Shown here in pieces: positions 1 through 8,600 of a stretch of 64,000 nucleotides of DNA (positions within the stretch are counted from its first letter, which is position 1; the number at the start of each line of letters is the position of its first letter). The notes beneath the pieces are model-generated. The model ran no database searches. It had not been told where the DNA came from and was given only the letters and a program-made list of their open reading frames with translations. The position numbers were made by a program, and so were the translations under genes. The DNA is from Granulicella sibirica (GTDB lineage: Bacteria; Acidobacteriota; Terriglobia; Terriglobales; Acidobacteriaceae): the NCBI RefSeq assembly GCF_004115155.1, contig NZ_RDSM01000001.1, positions 2,356,001-2,420,000 of the forward strand, in the 5' to 3' direction.

Positions 1-105
1 CGGCATGTGAAGCTAAAACCGGACACGGCATTCGACGCCACCTCGCTCAGGAGACTCATCGAGGTGGCGTACTCGGATATGAAGGCACGCGTGGAAAACG
101 ACTAG
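1..105 (+). CDS. C-terminal end of an unidentified protein (partial)
   Basis: The frame starting at base 1 is open for 34 codons and closes at TAG 103-105; the tail ends ARVEND. The rest of the gene lies upstream of the window. The fragment contains a short segment of the form LRRLIEVAY, which is seen at the C-terminus of several small uncharacterised domains (for example DUF5655 or DUF1801-type proteins), but 34 residues are too few to assign a family. It is convergent with hisS, whose stop is 26 bp away. A short GCTCAG/CTGAGC inverted repeat lies between the two stops and may be part of a shared terminator. Confidence 0.4.
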   Translation, partial: RHVKLKPDTAFDATSLRRLIEVAYSDMKARVEND

Positions 106-130
106 CTCAGCACGCGCCCTGAGCAGTCGA

Positions 131-1435
131 TCATGCTAGCAGTGCGGCGGTGAGGGCGGAGCGTTCAATCTTGGACTGGATGCCGGTGGCAAAGGTCTTG
201 ACAGTGTAGGTATTGGTGGCGGCTTCGTCTTCCCCGAGGATGACGATATGGCGGGCGATCTTGTCGGCGGTGTCGAAGGATTTCTTCAGACGGAAGGTTC
301 CATCGCCAGTCTCAATAGAGAGGCCTTCGCGTCGAAGTGAGCGGGCGAGGGCAAGGGCGGAAGCGTTCTGGGCTGCACCCATGGGGGCGATGTACGCGTC
401 GATCTTGTCTGTGGCGGAGGAGGTTCCAGCGGCCTCGGCCTGGGCCTGCAGCGTGAGGATGAGGCGGTCTTCGCCGATGGCGAAGCCGATACCGGGTGCG
501 CGGGGACCTCCGAGCATCTCCGAGAGCCCGTCATATCTGCCGCCGCCGAGCAGGGCGTTCTGGCTGCCGAGGCCCACCGAGTGGGTGAACTCGAAGGTGG
601 TGCGGGTGTAATAGTCAAGGCCTCGGACGAGGCGTGGGTTTACGGTGTAGGGGACGCCGCACGCATCAAGTGCCGCCAGCACCTGCTGGAAGTGGCTCGT
701 AGATGCCTCATCGAGGAAGTCGGCGATCTTGGGCAGCGCGTTGATGAGGTCCTGGTCGGCCTCGTCCTTGGAGTCGAGGACGCGAAGGGGGTTGGTCTCG
801 GCGCGGCGCTGGTTATCGGGGCAGAGACGGTCCTTGATGGGAGCGAGAGCCTCGCGTAGGGCAGCGACATAGCGCGGTCGATCGGTCGCAGAGCCGACGG
901 AGTTGAGCTGGAGGTTCCAGCCGGTGATGCCAAGTTCGTCGAGAAGAGTGGCAAGCATCTCGAGGACCTCGGCGTCGCGGATGGGGGACTCTGACCCGGA
1001 GGACGGCGGGCCAATCACTTCAGCGCCGATCTGCCAAAACTGGCGGTAGCGACCGCGCTGAGGGCGCTCGCGGCGGAACTGCGGGCCGATGTAAAAAAGC
1101 TTCTGAAGATTTCCGGTGTCACCCAGCTTGTGCTCAATATAAGACCGGACGACGCCAGCGGTATTTTCAGGCCGCAGGGTGAGGGACTGTGGTTTTTCGC
1201 TCGCGGCGCGGGCGCGGTCTTCCCACGTGTACATCTCCTTCGAGACGATGTCGGTCTCTTCGCCCACGCCCCGTGCAAAGAGGCTGGTGTCTTCGAAAAG
1301 AGGGGTGCGGATTTCGCCGAAGTGGTAGCGGGCGAATACGGCGCGGGCGGTGGCCTCGACGCGGTTCCAGAGCTCGGTCTCGGGCGGGAGAAGGTCGCGG
1401 GTGCCCCGCACGGCCTTGATGGAAGCAGATGACAT
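131..1435 (-). CDS. hisS: Histidine--tRNA ligase
   Basis: Class II aminoacyl-tRNA synthetase that charges tRNA-His in the cytoplasm. About 434 residues, normal for the bacterial enzyme. The N-terminus has the usual VRGTRDLLP; class II motif 2 appears as RRERPQRGRYRQFWQ; the histidine-specific signature RGLDYYTRTTFEF and the GGGRYDGL loop follow; motif 3 is GIGFAIGEDRL; a C-terminal anticodon-binding domain completes the protein. The frame is open 22 codons further upstream to an ATG at 1501, but I start at ATG 1435 because homologues begin just before the VRGTRD motif and the upstream peptide is not conserved-looking. It is a single gene with no obvious operon partner. Confidence 0.95.
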   Translation of the reverse strand: MSSASIKAVRGTRDLLPPETELWNRVEATARAVFARYHFGEIRTPLFEDTSLFARGVGEETDIVSKEMYTWEDRARAASEKPQSLTLRPENTAGVVRSYIEHKLGDTGNLQKLFYIGPQFRRERPQRGRYRQFWQIGAEVIGPPSSGSESPIRDAEVLEMLATLLDELGITGWNLQLNSVGSATDRPRYVAALREALAPIKDRLCPDNQRRAETNPLRVLDSKDEADQDLINALPKIADFLDEASTSHFQQVLAALDACGVPYTVNPRLVRGLDYYTRTTFEFTHSVGLGSQNALLGGGRYDGLSEMLGGPRAPGIGFAIGEDRLILTLQAQAEAAGTSSATDKIDAYIAPMGAAQNASALALARSLRREGLSIETGDGTFRLKKSFDTADKIARHIVILGEDEAATNTYTVKTFATGIQSKIERSALTAALLA

Positions 1436-1627
1436 AAGGATCAGTCTATCGAAGGGGGGCCACTTGACAATCGAGCCCCCGGAGACTCCCACTCGCACCA
1501 CCTACCACGAAAAACATGTCACTTAAACGCGAATCACCAATAAAGACGCACCCTTCACCACGCGAAGTGGCTAACCGTTGTCCACGTTTACCGTACATTG
1601 GACCACGTTCTACCGTACAAAAACGGC

Positions 1628-2143
1628 CTATTTCTGCTCCGCAAGGTAGATCTTCGTGTAGTCAAGGTAGTTGTGAGCGTACTTCAGAATAAGTTCCCGA
1701 TCCGCATCCTCAACGGTGCGCCGGATCTTTCCCGGAACGCCAGCGACGAGCGAGCGTGGCGGAATCACCATATGCTCCGGAATGACCGCTCCTGCAGCAA
1801 TGATGGAACCTTCGCCAATACGGGCATTATTGAGCACTGTAGCCCCAATCCCAATCAATACAGCATCTTCCAGCACGCAGCCGTGAACGGTAGCATTGTG
1901 CCCAATCGTGACGAGATCCCCGACGACCACAGGGTAAAGATGTCGCATGCCATGCAGAACGGCGCAGTCCTGGACATTCGATTTCGAGCCAATTCGGATG
2001 GAGTTGACGTCGCCACGGAGCACAGCGTTCATCCAGACGGAGGAGTGTTCGCCAAGCATGACATCGCCTATAACCTGGGCGGAGGTGTCGATGTAGCAGG
2101 TAGTGGGAATAATTGGGCTTATACCCTGAAAACTGCGCAGCAT
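1628..2143 (-). CDS. Gamma-class carbonic anhydrase family protein (left-handed beta-helix)
   Basis: 171 residues, the usual length of the YrdA/PaaY/gamma-carbonic anhydrase family. The protein is a run of hexapeptide repeats (pattern [LIV]-G-x-x) forming a left-handed beta-helix, with the family landmarks VWMNAVLRGD, the metal-ligand-like histidines in LHGMRH and IGHNATVHG, and the C-terminal VAGVPGKIRR. Members bind Zn or Fe at trimer interfaces, and some hydrate CO2; this one could also be one of the many paralogues with no proven activity. The start is ATG 2143 and no clear Shine-Dalgarno precedes it. A TAAAAT hexamer lies only 6 bp upstream of the ATG, without a good -35 box, so a leaderless transcript is possible but unproven. 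It is divergent from rpsU. Confidence 0.9.
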   Translation of the reverse strand: MLRSFQGISPIIPTTCYIDTSAQVIGDVMLGEHSSVWMNAVLRGDVNSIRIGSKSNVQDCAVLHGMRHLYPVVVGDLVTIGHNATVHGCVLEDAVLIGIGATVLNNARIGEGSIIAAGAVIPEHMVIPPRSLVAGVPGKIRRTVEDADRELILKYAHNYLDYTKIYLAEQK

Positions 2144-2280
2144 TCACGCATTTTACGCTTGCGTATTTTCACGGCGGGTTGCATGCTACTGAAAGATTTC
2201 CCGGATAGATTCGTAGGATTCCTAAAGGGTAGAGTATTCTTAACATTGCCCAATCAGGGACGGGATGAGGTGTATTTCTC

Positions 2281-2478
2281 TTGGCAGAGATTCGTGTACA
2301 GGAAGGTGAGCCTCTCGAGAACGCGTTGCGCCGCTTCAAGCGCAAGGTTCAGACCGAGGACATCATCAAGGAAGTAAAGCGTCACTCTTTTTACCTGAAA
2401 CCAGGTGAGAAGAAGCGCGTAAAGGAAGCGCTTGCGCGGAAGCGTAATCGTAAGAAGGTTCGCAAGGAACAGGACTAA
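2281..2478 (+). CDS. rpsU: 30S ribosomal protein S21
   Basis: 65 residues; recognised from VQEGEPLENALRRFKRK near the N-terminus and the very basic C-terminus (KRNRKKVRK). S21 sits on the 30S platform and helps initiation. The start codon is TTG at 2281, giving the canonical AEIRV N-terminus after the initiator; GAGG at 2267-2270 is a plausible ribosome binding site. No in-frame ATG exists nearby that would give a normal S21, so the rare start is well supported. A GC-rich hairpin follows about 40 bp after the stop. Confidence 0.93.
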   Translation: MAEIRVQEGEPLENALRRFKRKVQTEDIIKEVKRHSFYLKPGEKKRVKEALARKRNRKKVRKEQD

Positions 2479-2520
2479 CTCGCAGGAACTGGAGATTTCT
2501 AGTTTGCTGCGTCTGCTAGA

Positions 2521-2549
2521 CCGGACGGCCGCTGAACGTGGCCGTCCGG
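2521..2549 (+). terminator. Hairpin downstream of rpsU
   Basis: Perfect 10-bp inverted repeat CCGGACGGCC / GGCCGTCCGG with a 9-nt loop. There is no T-tract after it, so it is either a weak or factor-assisted terminator or an mRNA 3'-end stabilising stem for rpsU. Confidence 0.45.
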
Positions 2550-2757
2550 AAGATTCGACAGAGCGTTTCTCCATCGAGAGAGCGCCATTCGGTAGAACTC
2601 GCGCGCAGCGTCCGTCTTCGCTACCCCGCCCGAATTGACCGTCTCTCACATTAGCAGTGCCCGGGCCCCGCTTTAAAGCTTGATCGCTCGCGGCCAGGCC
2701 TTTGTCTGCCTGCCGGTAGAGCCATCATCCTTTTTCCGTACGACTGGGAGAAGTGAC

Positions 2758-3213
2758 ATGGATTTCGTGGACCGTCTGCTAACTTGTGCCGATTGCCGAC
2801 AGGAGTTCATCTTTACTGCCGGCGAGCAGCTGTTTTTCCTCGATAAACAATTCAAGAACGATCCCAAACGCTGCAAGCCATGTAAATCGCGACGAGCGAA
2901 CATGGTGGCTGAGGCGGCTGGCAAAGGTACAGGACCGGCTGCGGCTGGGATCTCGAGGACCGAGACGAGGACCATGTGCTCGGACTGCGGCATAGAGACC
3001 ACCGTACCGTTCAAGCCGACTCAGGGAAGACCTGTGCTCTGCCGGCAGTGCTTCCAGACGAAGCGCGGTCCGGCGGTGCAGGGCGTCGCTACGCCGGCTG
3101 CTGCGACGATGCAGGCTACGGCTGAGCTGGTTGCCGCGGCTTCTAATGTCGCTGCGCTTGAACGCAGTCCTTCGATAGTCGAGATGGCTTCGGTTGCAGC
3201 TCCTCAGGCTTAG
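2758..3213 (+). CDS. Two-module zinc-ribbon protein (zf-trcl / CxxC-x17-CxxC type)
   Basis: 152 residues. The first module is a DKxLxC-type ribbon seen here as LTCADCRQEFIFTAGEQ followed by RCKPCKSRR, so two CxxC knuckles. The second module is CSDCGIETTVPFKPTQGR followed by CRQCF, the 'CxxC-x17-CxxC' zinc domain found in Acidobacteria, Chloroflexi and Patescibacteria. An Ala-rich tail without predicted structure follows. The function is unknown; nucleic-acid or ribosome association is a common guess for such ribbons but is not shown. I start at ATG 2758 because GGGAGAAG lies 7-11 bp upstream and the ribbon begins immediately; the longer frame to 2680 adds an unlikely peptide. Confidence 0.85.
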   Translation: MDFVDRLLTCADCRQEFIFTAGEQLFFLDKQFKNDPKRCKPCKSRRANMVAEAAGKGTGPAAAGISRTETRTMCSDCGIETTVPFKPTQGRPVLCRQCFQTKRGPAVQGVATPAAATMQATAELVAAASNVAALERSPSIVEMASVAAPQA

Positions 3214-3235
3214 TTCCCTGGGCTAGAGTATCTGC

Positions 3236-4120
3236 ATGGATGACGAATCGCGTCTGGTGAGGACGCGGAGAGCTATTGGCGACTTCGAGCTCACCATCTG
3301 CAGTGATGGAACGTATCTGCTGGATGGCGGAGCGATGTTTGGCGTCGTCCCGAAGCCGCTTTGGGAGAAGCGGATTCGTGCGGATGACGCTAACCGGATT
3401 CGGCTTGGGCTGAATACGGCTGTTGTTCGGACGGGACAGCATACAGTCCTGATCGAGACGGGGATCGGGAACAAGCAGAGCGCGAAGATGCGGGAGCTTC
3501 AGGGGAATCAGGAGCTTCTGCCGGATTCTCTGGCGGCTGCCGGAATTCGCCCTGAGGAAGTGGATGTGGTGATCAATACACATCTGCACTTCGATCACTG
3601 CGGGTGGAATACCACGTTGCTTGCTGATGGCTCGGTGAAGCCGACATTCCCGAATGCACGATACTTTGCGCATGCGGGTGAGGTTGATCACGGACATCTG
3701 CAGCTCGATCGGGACAAAGTGAGCTATCTTTCTCCGAACTATGATCCTTTGGTCGATTCGGGGCAGATGGCCTTGATTGAAGGTGATTCAGCGGAGATCG
3801 TTCCTGGAGTCTCGGTTGAGTGTTTTCCCGGGCATACGGCGCAGATGATGGCTGTTCACATCGAGTCGAGGTCGCTTTCTGGATCCTCGGTTCGAGCTTG
3901 CTATATCGGGGACCTCATTCCGACTTCACATCATCTCGATCCGAGCTGGGTGATGGCTTACGATCTCGATCCGGTGCGGACGATCGCGGAGAAGAAGCGG
4001 TTTCTTGCGCGAGCGATTCCGGAGAAGTGGGACGTGTTGTTTACTCACGATCACGAGACGCCGGTTGCGCGGATCGAGATGAATGAAAAAGGCAAGCCGG
4101 TGGCACGGGTGCTGGGTTAA
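3236..4120 (+). CDS. MBL-fold metallo-hydrolase (lactonase/YtnP-like)
   Basis: 294 residues. The metallo-beta-lactamase HxHxDH signature is NTHLHFDHCGWN (H116, H118, D120, H121), followed by the third-histidine motif PGHTAQMM near residue 196, an aspartate in YIGDLIPT and a final THDHETP. These ligands bind two metal ions. The overall pattern (tetrahedral loop after HxHxDH, GHTxG-like box, 290 residues, no signal peptide) fits the quorum-quenching-lactonase-like branch of the superfamily, but substrate cannot be read from sequence. It stands alone and is convergent with rpmA, sharing a hairpin terminator. Confidence 0.85.
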   Translation: MDDESRLVRTRRAIGDFELTICSDGTYLLDGGAMFGVVPKPLWEKRIRADDANRIRLGLNTAVVRTGQHTVLIETGIGNKQSAKMRELQGNQELLPDSLAAAGIRPEEVDVVINTHLHFDHCGWNTTLLADGSVKPTFPNARYFAHAGEVDHGHLQLDRDKVSYLSPNYDPLVDSGQMALIEGDSAEIVPGVSVECFPGHTAQMMAVHIESRSLSGSSVRACYIGDLIPTSHHLDPSWVMAYDLDPVRTIAEKKRFLARAIPEKWDVLFTHDHETPVARIEMNEKGKPVARVLG

Positions 4121-4148
4121 CGCAGAAAAGCCTCGCCGGGGCGAGGCT
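4121..4148 (-). terminator. Rho-independent terminator of rplU-rpmA (probably bidirectional)
   Basis: AGCCTCGC (4129-4136) pairs with GCGAGGCT (4141-4148) around a CGGG loop. Read on the minus strand the stem is followed by CTTTTCTG, a proper U-rich tail, 24 bp after the rpmA stop. On the plus strand it follows the MBL gene stop by 8 bp, with a weaker tail. Confidence 0.8.
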
Positions 4149-4172
4149 GATTCTGAGTGGTGCGAGTTCCAG

Positions 4173-4445
4173 TTAAGCGGTGGCGGCTACTGCGATCGGG
4201 TCGATCGAGACGAAGCGTCCGAACTGACCGCGATCCTGGAAGCGGACCACGCCGTCGATCTTGGCGAACAAGGTGTCGTCCTTGCCACGGCCGACGTTCG
4301 CGCCGGGCTTGAGCGGTGTTCCGCGCTGGCGAACCAGGATGGAGCCTCCGGTGACTACCTGGCCGCCGAAGCGCTTGACGCCGAGGCGCTGCGCGTTCGA
4401 ATCGCGGCCGTTCTTCGATGATCCAAGTCCCTTTTTATGTGCCAT
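4173..4445 (-). CDS. rpmA: 50S ribosomal protein L27
   Basis: 90 residues with the invariant [17 protein letters not shown]-terminus, then the QRLGVK and ILVRQRGT blocks and the glycine-rich [15 protein letters not shown]27's N-terminal tail reaches the peptidyl-transferase centre. It begins directly with MAHKK, so this lineage does not carry the cleaved N-terminal extension seen in Firmicutes. Start ATG 4445 was chosen over an upstream in-frame ATG for that reason. It lies 64 bp downstream of rplU in the usual rplU-rpmA order. Confidence 0.97.
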   Translation of the reverse strand: MAHKKGLGSSKNGRDSNAQRLGVKRFGGQVVTGGSILVRQRGTPLKPGANVGRGKDDTLFAKIDGVVRFQDRGQFGRFVSIDPIAVAATA

Positions 4446-4509
4446 TTCAATCGCCTCTTCCGCGCCAGCCCTCGGGGCTCTCAGCGCTCTCAAAATTCGA
4501 AACTAAAAC

Positions 4510-4848
4510 CTAAGCAGTCTTTGCTTCCTGCTTGAAGCTGCGGCCGTTGACCAGGATCTCGTTGATCTTGACTTCAACGTAGTTCTGGCGGTGTCCCTGC
4601 ATCTTCTTGTACTGCTTCTTGCGCTTGAGCTTGAAGACGAGAATCTTCTCGCCGCGGCCCGTGCCGACGACGGAGGCGAGAACCTTGGCTCCGGTGAGCT
4701 CAGACTCGAACTTGCCCTCTTCTGCGCTGACGGCGAGAACATCGGCGAACTCGATGTTGCCGTTCTCGTTGGCGGTGGTTTCGATCTTGAGGGTGTCGCC
4801 GGGGGTTACGCGGTACTGCTTGCCGCCAGTCTTGATCACTGCATACAT
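4510..4848 (-). CDS. rplU: 50S ribosomal protein L21
   Basis: 112 residues with the L21 hallmarks MYAVIKTGGKQYRV at the N-terminus and FKLKRKKQYKKMQGHRQ in the C-terminal half. The start at ATG 4848 matches the family; the frame is open upstream but encodes nothing L21-like. On the mRNA a hairpin, GCGCCG/CGGCGC (about 4862-4879), is immediately followed by CCAAGG, the probable ribosome binding site, and a U-run, so the stem abuts the translation-initiation region. The promoter lies about 180 bp upstream, giving a ~174-nt leader. Confidence 0.97.
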   Translation of the reverse strand: MYAVIKTGGKQYRVTPGDTLKIETTANENGNIEFADVLAVSAEEGKFESELTGAKVLASVVGTGRGEKILVFKLKRKKQYKKMQGHRQNYVEVKINEILVNGRSFKQEAKTA

Positions 4849-5028
4849 AGCTAAAAACCTTGGGCGCCGGAGTACGGCGCTTCCTTTATTGAGTTTACCT
4901 GGGGCGCATACAGGAGAACTGCATCGAGCCAGCCGTTCCGGACCACCGCAGTCTCGTTTGCTACCGACCGCCGGGATGGAACTGTAGGCCATGCAACCGG
5001 GGTCCGGATGCAATCGCCAAACTTGATG

Positions 5029-5058
5029 AGTATAGCGTCAATCGCGGGGTGAGGTCAA
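5029..5058 (-). promoter_or_regulatory. Sigma-70-type promoter for rplU-rpmA
   Basis: Minus strand -35 TTGACC (5058-5053), 18-bp spacer, -10 TATACT (5034-5029). The predicted start of transcription near 5022 gives a leader of about 174 nt before rplU. Confidence 0.65.
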
Positions 5059-5101
5059 TGGATGTGTTGGAGAGTCTCACCCTGCGCTAAGGGGTACCAC
5101 T

Positions 5102-5229
5102 GGGTACCACCCCCCTCCCCATTGCCCGCGCGTAAGTCTTTTGTCTACTTCACCTACAGGGAGGTGGTCCCTGTAAATATGCCAAAACAAAAGGGTTACG
5201 GCTAAATATTAGTTATCAAAGGACTTAGA
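5102..5229 (+). repeat. Dispersed structured intergenic element, copy A
   Basis: About 128 bp that reappears at 45244-45370 in the same orientation. The conserved ends are GGGTACCACCCCCCTCCCC-ATTGCC and TTACGGCTAAATATTAGT...ACTTAGA. Inside, GTAAGTCTTTTG (5132-5143) pairs with CAAAAGGGTTAC (5188-5199) at 10 of 12 positions, enclosing a perfect 8-bp hairpin TACAGGGA (5155-5162) / TCCCTGTA (5168-5175). The two copies differ in the inner hairpin but keep the pairing. It could be a REP/MITE-like mobile repeat or a conserved structured RNA. No coding potential is evident. Confidence 0.7.
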
Positions 5230-5483
5230 TGAAGATAGAGGTTGTAAAGGGATCCTGAGACCCTGATTTCCCTATCAGCTTTAATTGTACGGGTTTGATC
5301 GTAACTCGCAGGACATTGCTATCTCCATTTGAATGAATAGTTTATGTCTCCCGGGGGCTTGACACGCGATTTTGCGGGCAAATATGAGGGTCGTTTTTGA
5401 AAATATTTTTCGAGCCGGGGCCGAGGGAGTGGACGCACATTGCGTAAGCGAGGTGTGGGGGCACCTGGTGGCTGCACTTTTGG

Positions 5484-5499
5484 AGCAAACGTTTTCTCC
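5484..5499. promoter_or_regulatory. LacI-type operator candidate upstream of the Oar-like gene
   Basis: GAGCAAACGTTTTCTC is palindromic at 14 of 16 positions with the central AAACGTTT typical of LacI/CcpA-family sites. It sits 19 bp upstream of the -35 box at 5519. No lacI gene is in the window, so the regulator is unknown. Confidence 0.3.
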
Positions 5500-5518
5500 T
5501 TTTCTTCGAACAAAAATA

Positions 5519-5546
5519 TTGACAACACTCCGCGCCGTGGAATAAC
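5519..5546 (+). promoter_or_regulatory. Promoter candidate for the Oar-like receptor gene
   Basis: TTGACA (5519-5524), 16-bp spacer, AATAAC (5541-5546). The -35 is perfect and the -10 is 4/6. It would give a leader of about 100 nt before ATG 5656. Confidence 0.4.
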
Positions 5547-5655
5547 GTCCGCCTGATTTCAAACAATGTCAACGTGCCGCATCGGGGATATCTATAAGTG
5601 GCGAGACCACTTAGACCAAGCGGCGCTTGGCTTCTCTCTTTTGTGAGGCAGGTAC

Positions 5656-8600
5656 ATGCGCGCTAGCACTCCGAATCTTCCGCTCCCTTTTTCTCGGTTA
5701 AAGAGAGCTGGCTTTTCTGTCTCGCAGCACGTCGCAAAGCAGGCGCATCGTCTTCTGCTTGTCGCGACGGTACTCTGCCTGCTGCTCCCTTTTTGTTCGA
5801 GAAGTTTCGCGCAGACGGTTTCGGCGACCCTGGTTGGAACGGTGAACGATAAGACCGGAGCGTCCGTGGCGAACACGAAGGTCACTGCGACGGATCTGGC
5901 TACGAACACACCCCACACCGCCACGACCAATGACAGCGGCAACTACAGCATCCCGGATCTGCAACCCGGCCTTTATTCCATTACCGTCGAAGCCGCCGGC
6001 TTCAGCCGGGAGACGCGTCCGAGCGTGGACATCGTGGTGAACACCACCACCCGCATCGACTTCTCTCTTTCTCCCGGCGCGGTTACCGACACCATCACCG
6101 TGACCGACACCGTGCCGGTGATGCAGACTGACCGGGCCGATATCAGCACCAAGCTGGAAGCCGAGAAGATGGAGAACCTTCCGATCGGCGTCAACCGCAA
6201 CTTCCAATCGCTGCTGAACCTTGTGCCTGGAACGACGCCCGCCAGCTTTCAGCACTCGCAATTCTTCAACGCCCAGAGCTCGCTCCAGACCGAGGTGAAC
6301 GGAACCCCGCGCATGGGCAACAGCTACCAGATCGAAGGCATCGACGACGACGAACGTACTGGCCTTCTGCAGATCATGATCCCTCCTGCCGACGCCATTG
6401 CGACCGTCGACGTGTCGACGAACAACTTTGAAGCCGAGCTTGGGCGCGCTATCGGGGCCGTCACGAATGTGACGCTGAAGTCCGGTGCCAACAAGTTTCA
6501 CGGCAGCGCCTCGGAGTATCTGCAGAACAGCGACCTGAACGCGCGTTCCTACTTCGCCTCCTCGGTTGGTCACCTCGCCTATAACTACTTCGGCGGAAAC
6601 ATTAGCGGACCAATCTTCCGGAACAAGCTTTTCTTTTATGGGGACTACTTCCGCACCTCTGACCACGAAGCGAACGCGAACACGATGACGATTCCGTTCC
6701 AGAAGTACTACACGCCGAACGCGGCGGGCTTCGTCGATCTCAGCGATCTGTTGAACACGACCACGGGCAAGGGCCAGATTTACGATCCGGCGACGGGTAA
6801 CCCGCTTACCGGAGCGGGTAGAACGCCTTTTGCTGGAAACCTCATTCCCTACAGCCGCGTGAACCCTGTCTCGATTGCGTTGCTGAAGCTTCTTCCTGCT
6901 CCCAATACCAACGCGACGACCCTTTCGAGCCCCTCAAATAACTACTTCGCCACCCTGCCATTCCAGAAGGCCTCGGATACGTACGACGCCAAGATCGACT
7001 ACCAGCTTTCCTCGAAAGACCACCTCAGCTACCGCTACGGTTACCAGAAGAGCAACGTCTTCCAGGCGCCGGTTTTCGGCTCTGTCGGCGGCGGACCGGC
7101 GAATGGCGCGTTCGCGGGAACGGGTATTCAGAACGCGTATTCGACTGGCCTGAATTACGACCGGGCCTTCTCCTCCACGCTGTTGACCGAAGTCCGTGTC
7201 GGCGTCGCCCACTACCGCAGCAGCGCTACCCCAACCGACTATGGATCGAACGACGCGACGAACATCGGCATTCCCGGTGTGAACATCAACCCGTTTACGA
7301 GCGGCCAGGTGGGGATCAGCCTCGGCAGCTTCAGTTCGCCCATCATCGGCTATTCCGCCTCCGTGCCGTGGGTTCGTGGGGAGACCAACATCGACGTCGT
7401 GAACCATTGGACGAAGATCATCGGCAATCACACGATCAAGTTCGGCGGCGATCTTCGCCGCATCCGGGATGAACTTCTGCAAGACCAGACCTTCAGCCCG
7501 CGCGGCGTGATTACGTTCGGCGAGAACCAGACTTCGATTCCCGGGGGCTCGACAAACGCGGCGAACGACATGGCCTCCATGCTGCTCGATGTTCCGAGCG
7601 GGGTGGGCCGCGACATCAACACCTTCACGCCCGACCTCCGCGCGTGGTGGATCTTCTCCTTCGCGGGAGATAAGTGGCAGGCGACCTCAAAGCTGACGGT
7701 CGACTATGGCGTGCGCTGGGAGATCTATCCTCCGATGACTCCGGCACATCCGTCGGGCTTCTCGAACTACATTCCGACGAACAACACGCTCGTCCTCGCG
7801 GGCGTGGGTGGAAACCCATCGAATATGGGGCTGAAGAACCACTACGGCTACTTCGCCCCGCGCACCGGTTTTGCTTACCGGGCGACGGAGGGAACGGTGA
7901 TTCGCGGTGGGTTCGGCATCAGCTATACGCCGTTCCCGGATAACAGCTACGCGTATAACTATCCGGTGCGGGCGAACAACCAATACAGCACATGCAACTC
8001 CGGCTACCAGGCAGCGGTTTATACCTGCACGAACAACGTCGCCGGAGCGATCGTTACCTACCAGGCTGGTTTTCCGGCTCCGGTCGCCGTTCCCATTCCT
8101 TCGAATGGCATTATTACCGCTACGGGCAACGCGCAGCTTACCTCGCAGTCCTATAACTACATCCCGCTGAACTATCAGAACCCCTATGTCGAGAGCTGGA
8201 ACATGGCGATCCAGCAGGCTCTGCCTGGGCAGTTCTCGATGCAGCTTGCCTATGTCGCGAATCACGGCGTGCATATCGCTACGGCGCAGAATATCAACCT
8301 TGGCGATCGTCTGAACTGCGGGACGGCCTGCTACCCGGGCGTGGTCGCGGGCTTTAGCCGCACTGCCGGGACGACGGAATACTTCATTGGTAACTCGAGC
8401 AACTATCAGTCGCTGCAACTGCAGATATCCCGGCGGCTGACCAACGGACTTTCCTCAACCTCCGCCTTCACCTGGGGCAAGGGACTTGGCTACCAGGGCG
8501 GCGACGACGGCGGCTACAGCTTCAGCCTGCAGACGAGGAGGAACTACGCTCCGAACGACTACGATCGTCGCTTGAATTTCGAGCAGTCGGCGACGTATGA

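Larger units (their letters stand above)
4849..5655. other. 807-bp intergenic region between rplU and the Oar-like receptor
   Basis: This divergent gap holds the rplU leader and promoter (to 5058), one copy of a dispersed structured element (5102-5229), and the regulatory zone of the Oar-like gene (about 5340-5655). A second TTGACA hexamer at 5359-5364 lacks a good -10 partner. Minus-strand reading frames of up to 93 codons cross 5281-5572, but they have no ribosome binding site and no recognisable protein signature, so I do not call them. The centre, 5200-5560, is clearly more AT-rich than the flanking genes. Confidence 0.6.

Noticed and set aside
106..130. GCTCAG/CTGAGC hairpin between the first fragment and hisS
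   Set aside because: Six pairs, no U-tract; not enough to call a terminator with confidence.
5281..5572. Minus-strand reading frames of 69-93 codons in the gap before the Oar-like gene
   Set aside because: No ribosome binding site, Cys/Ser/Arg-rich sequence without a family, and they cover the receptor's promoter region.
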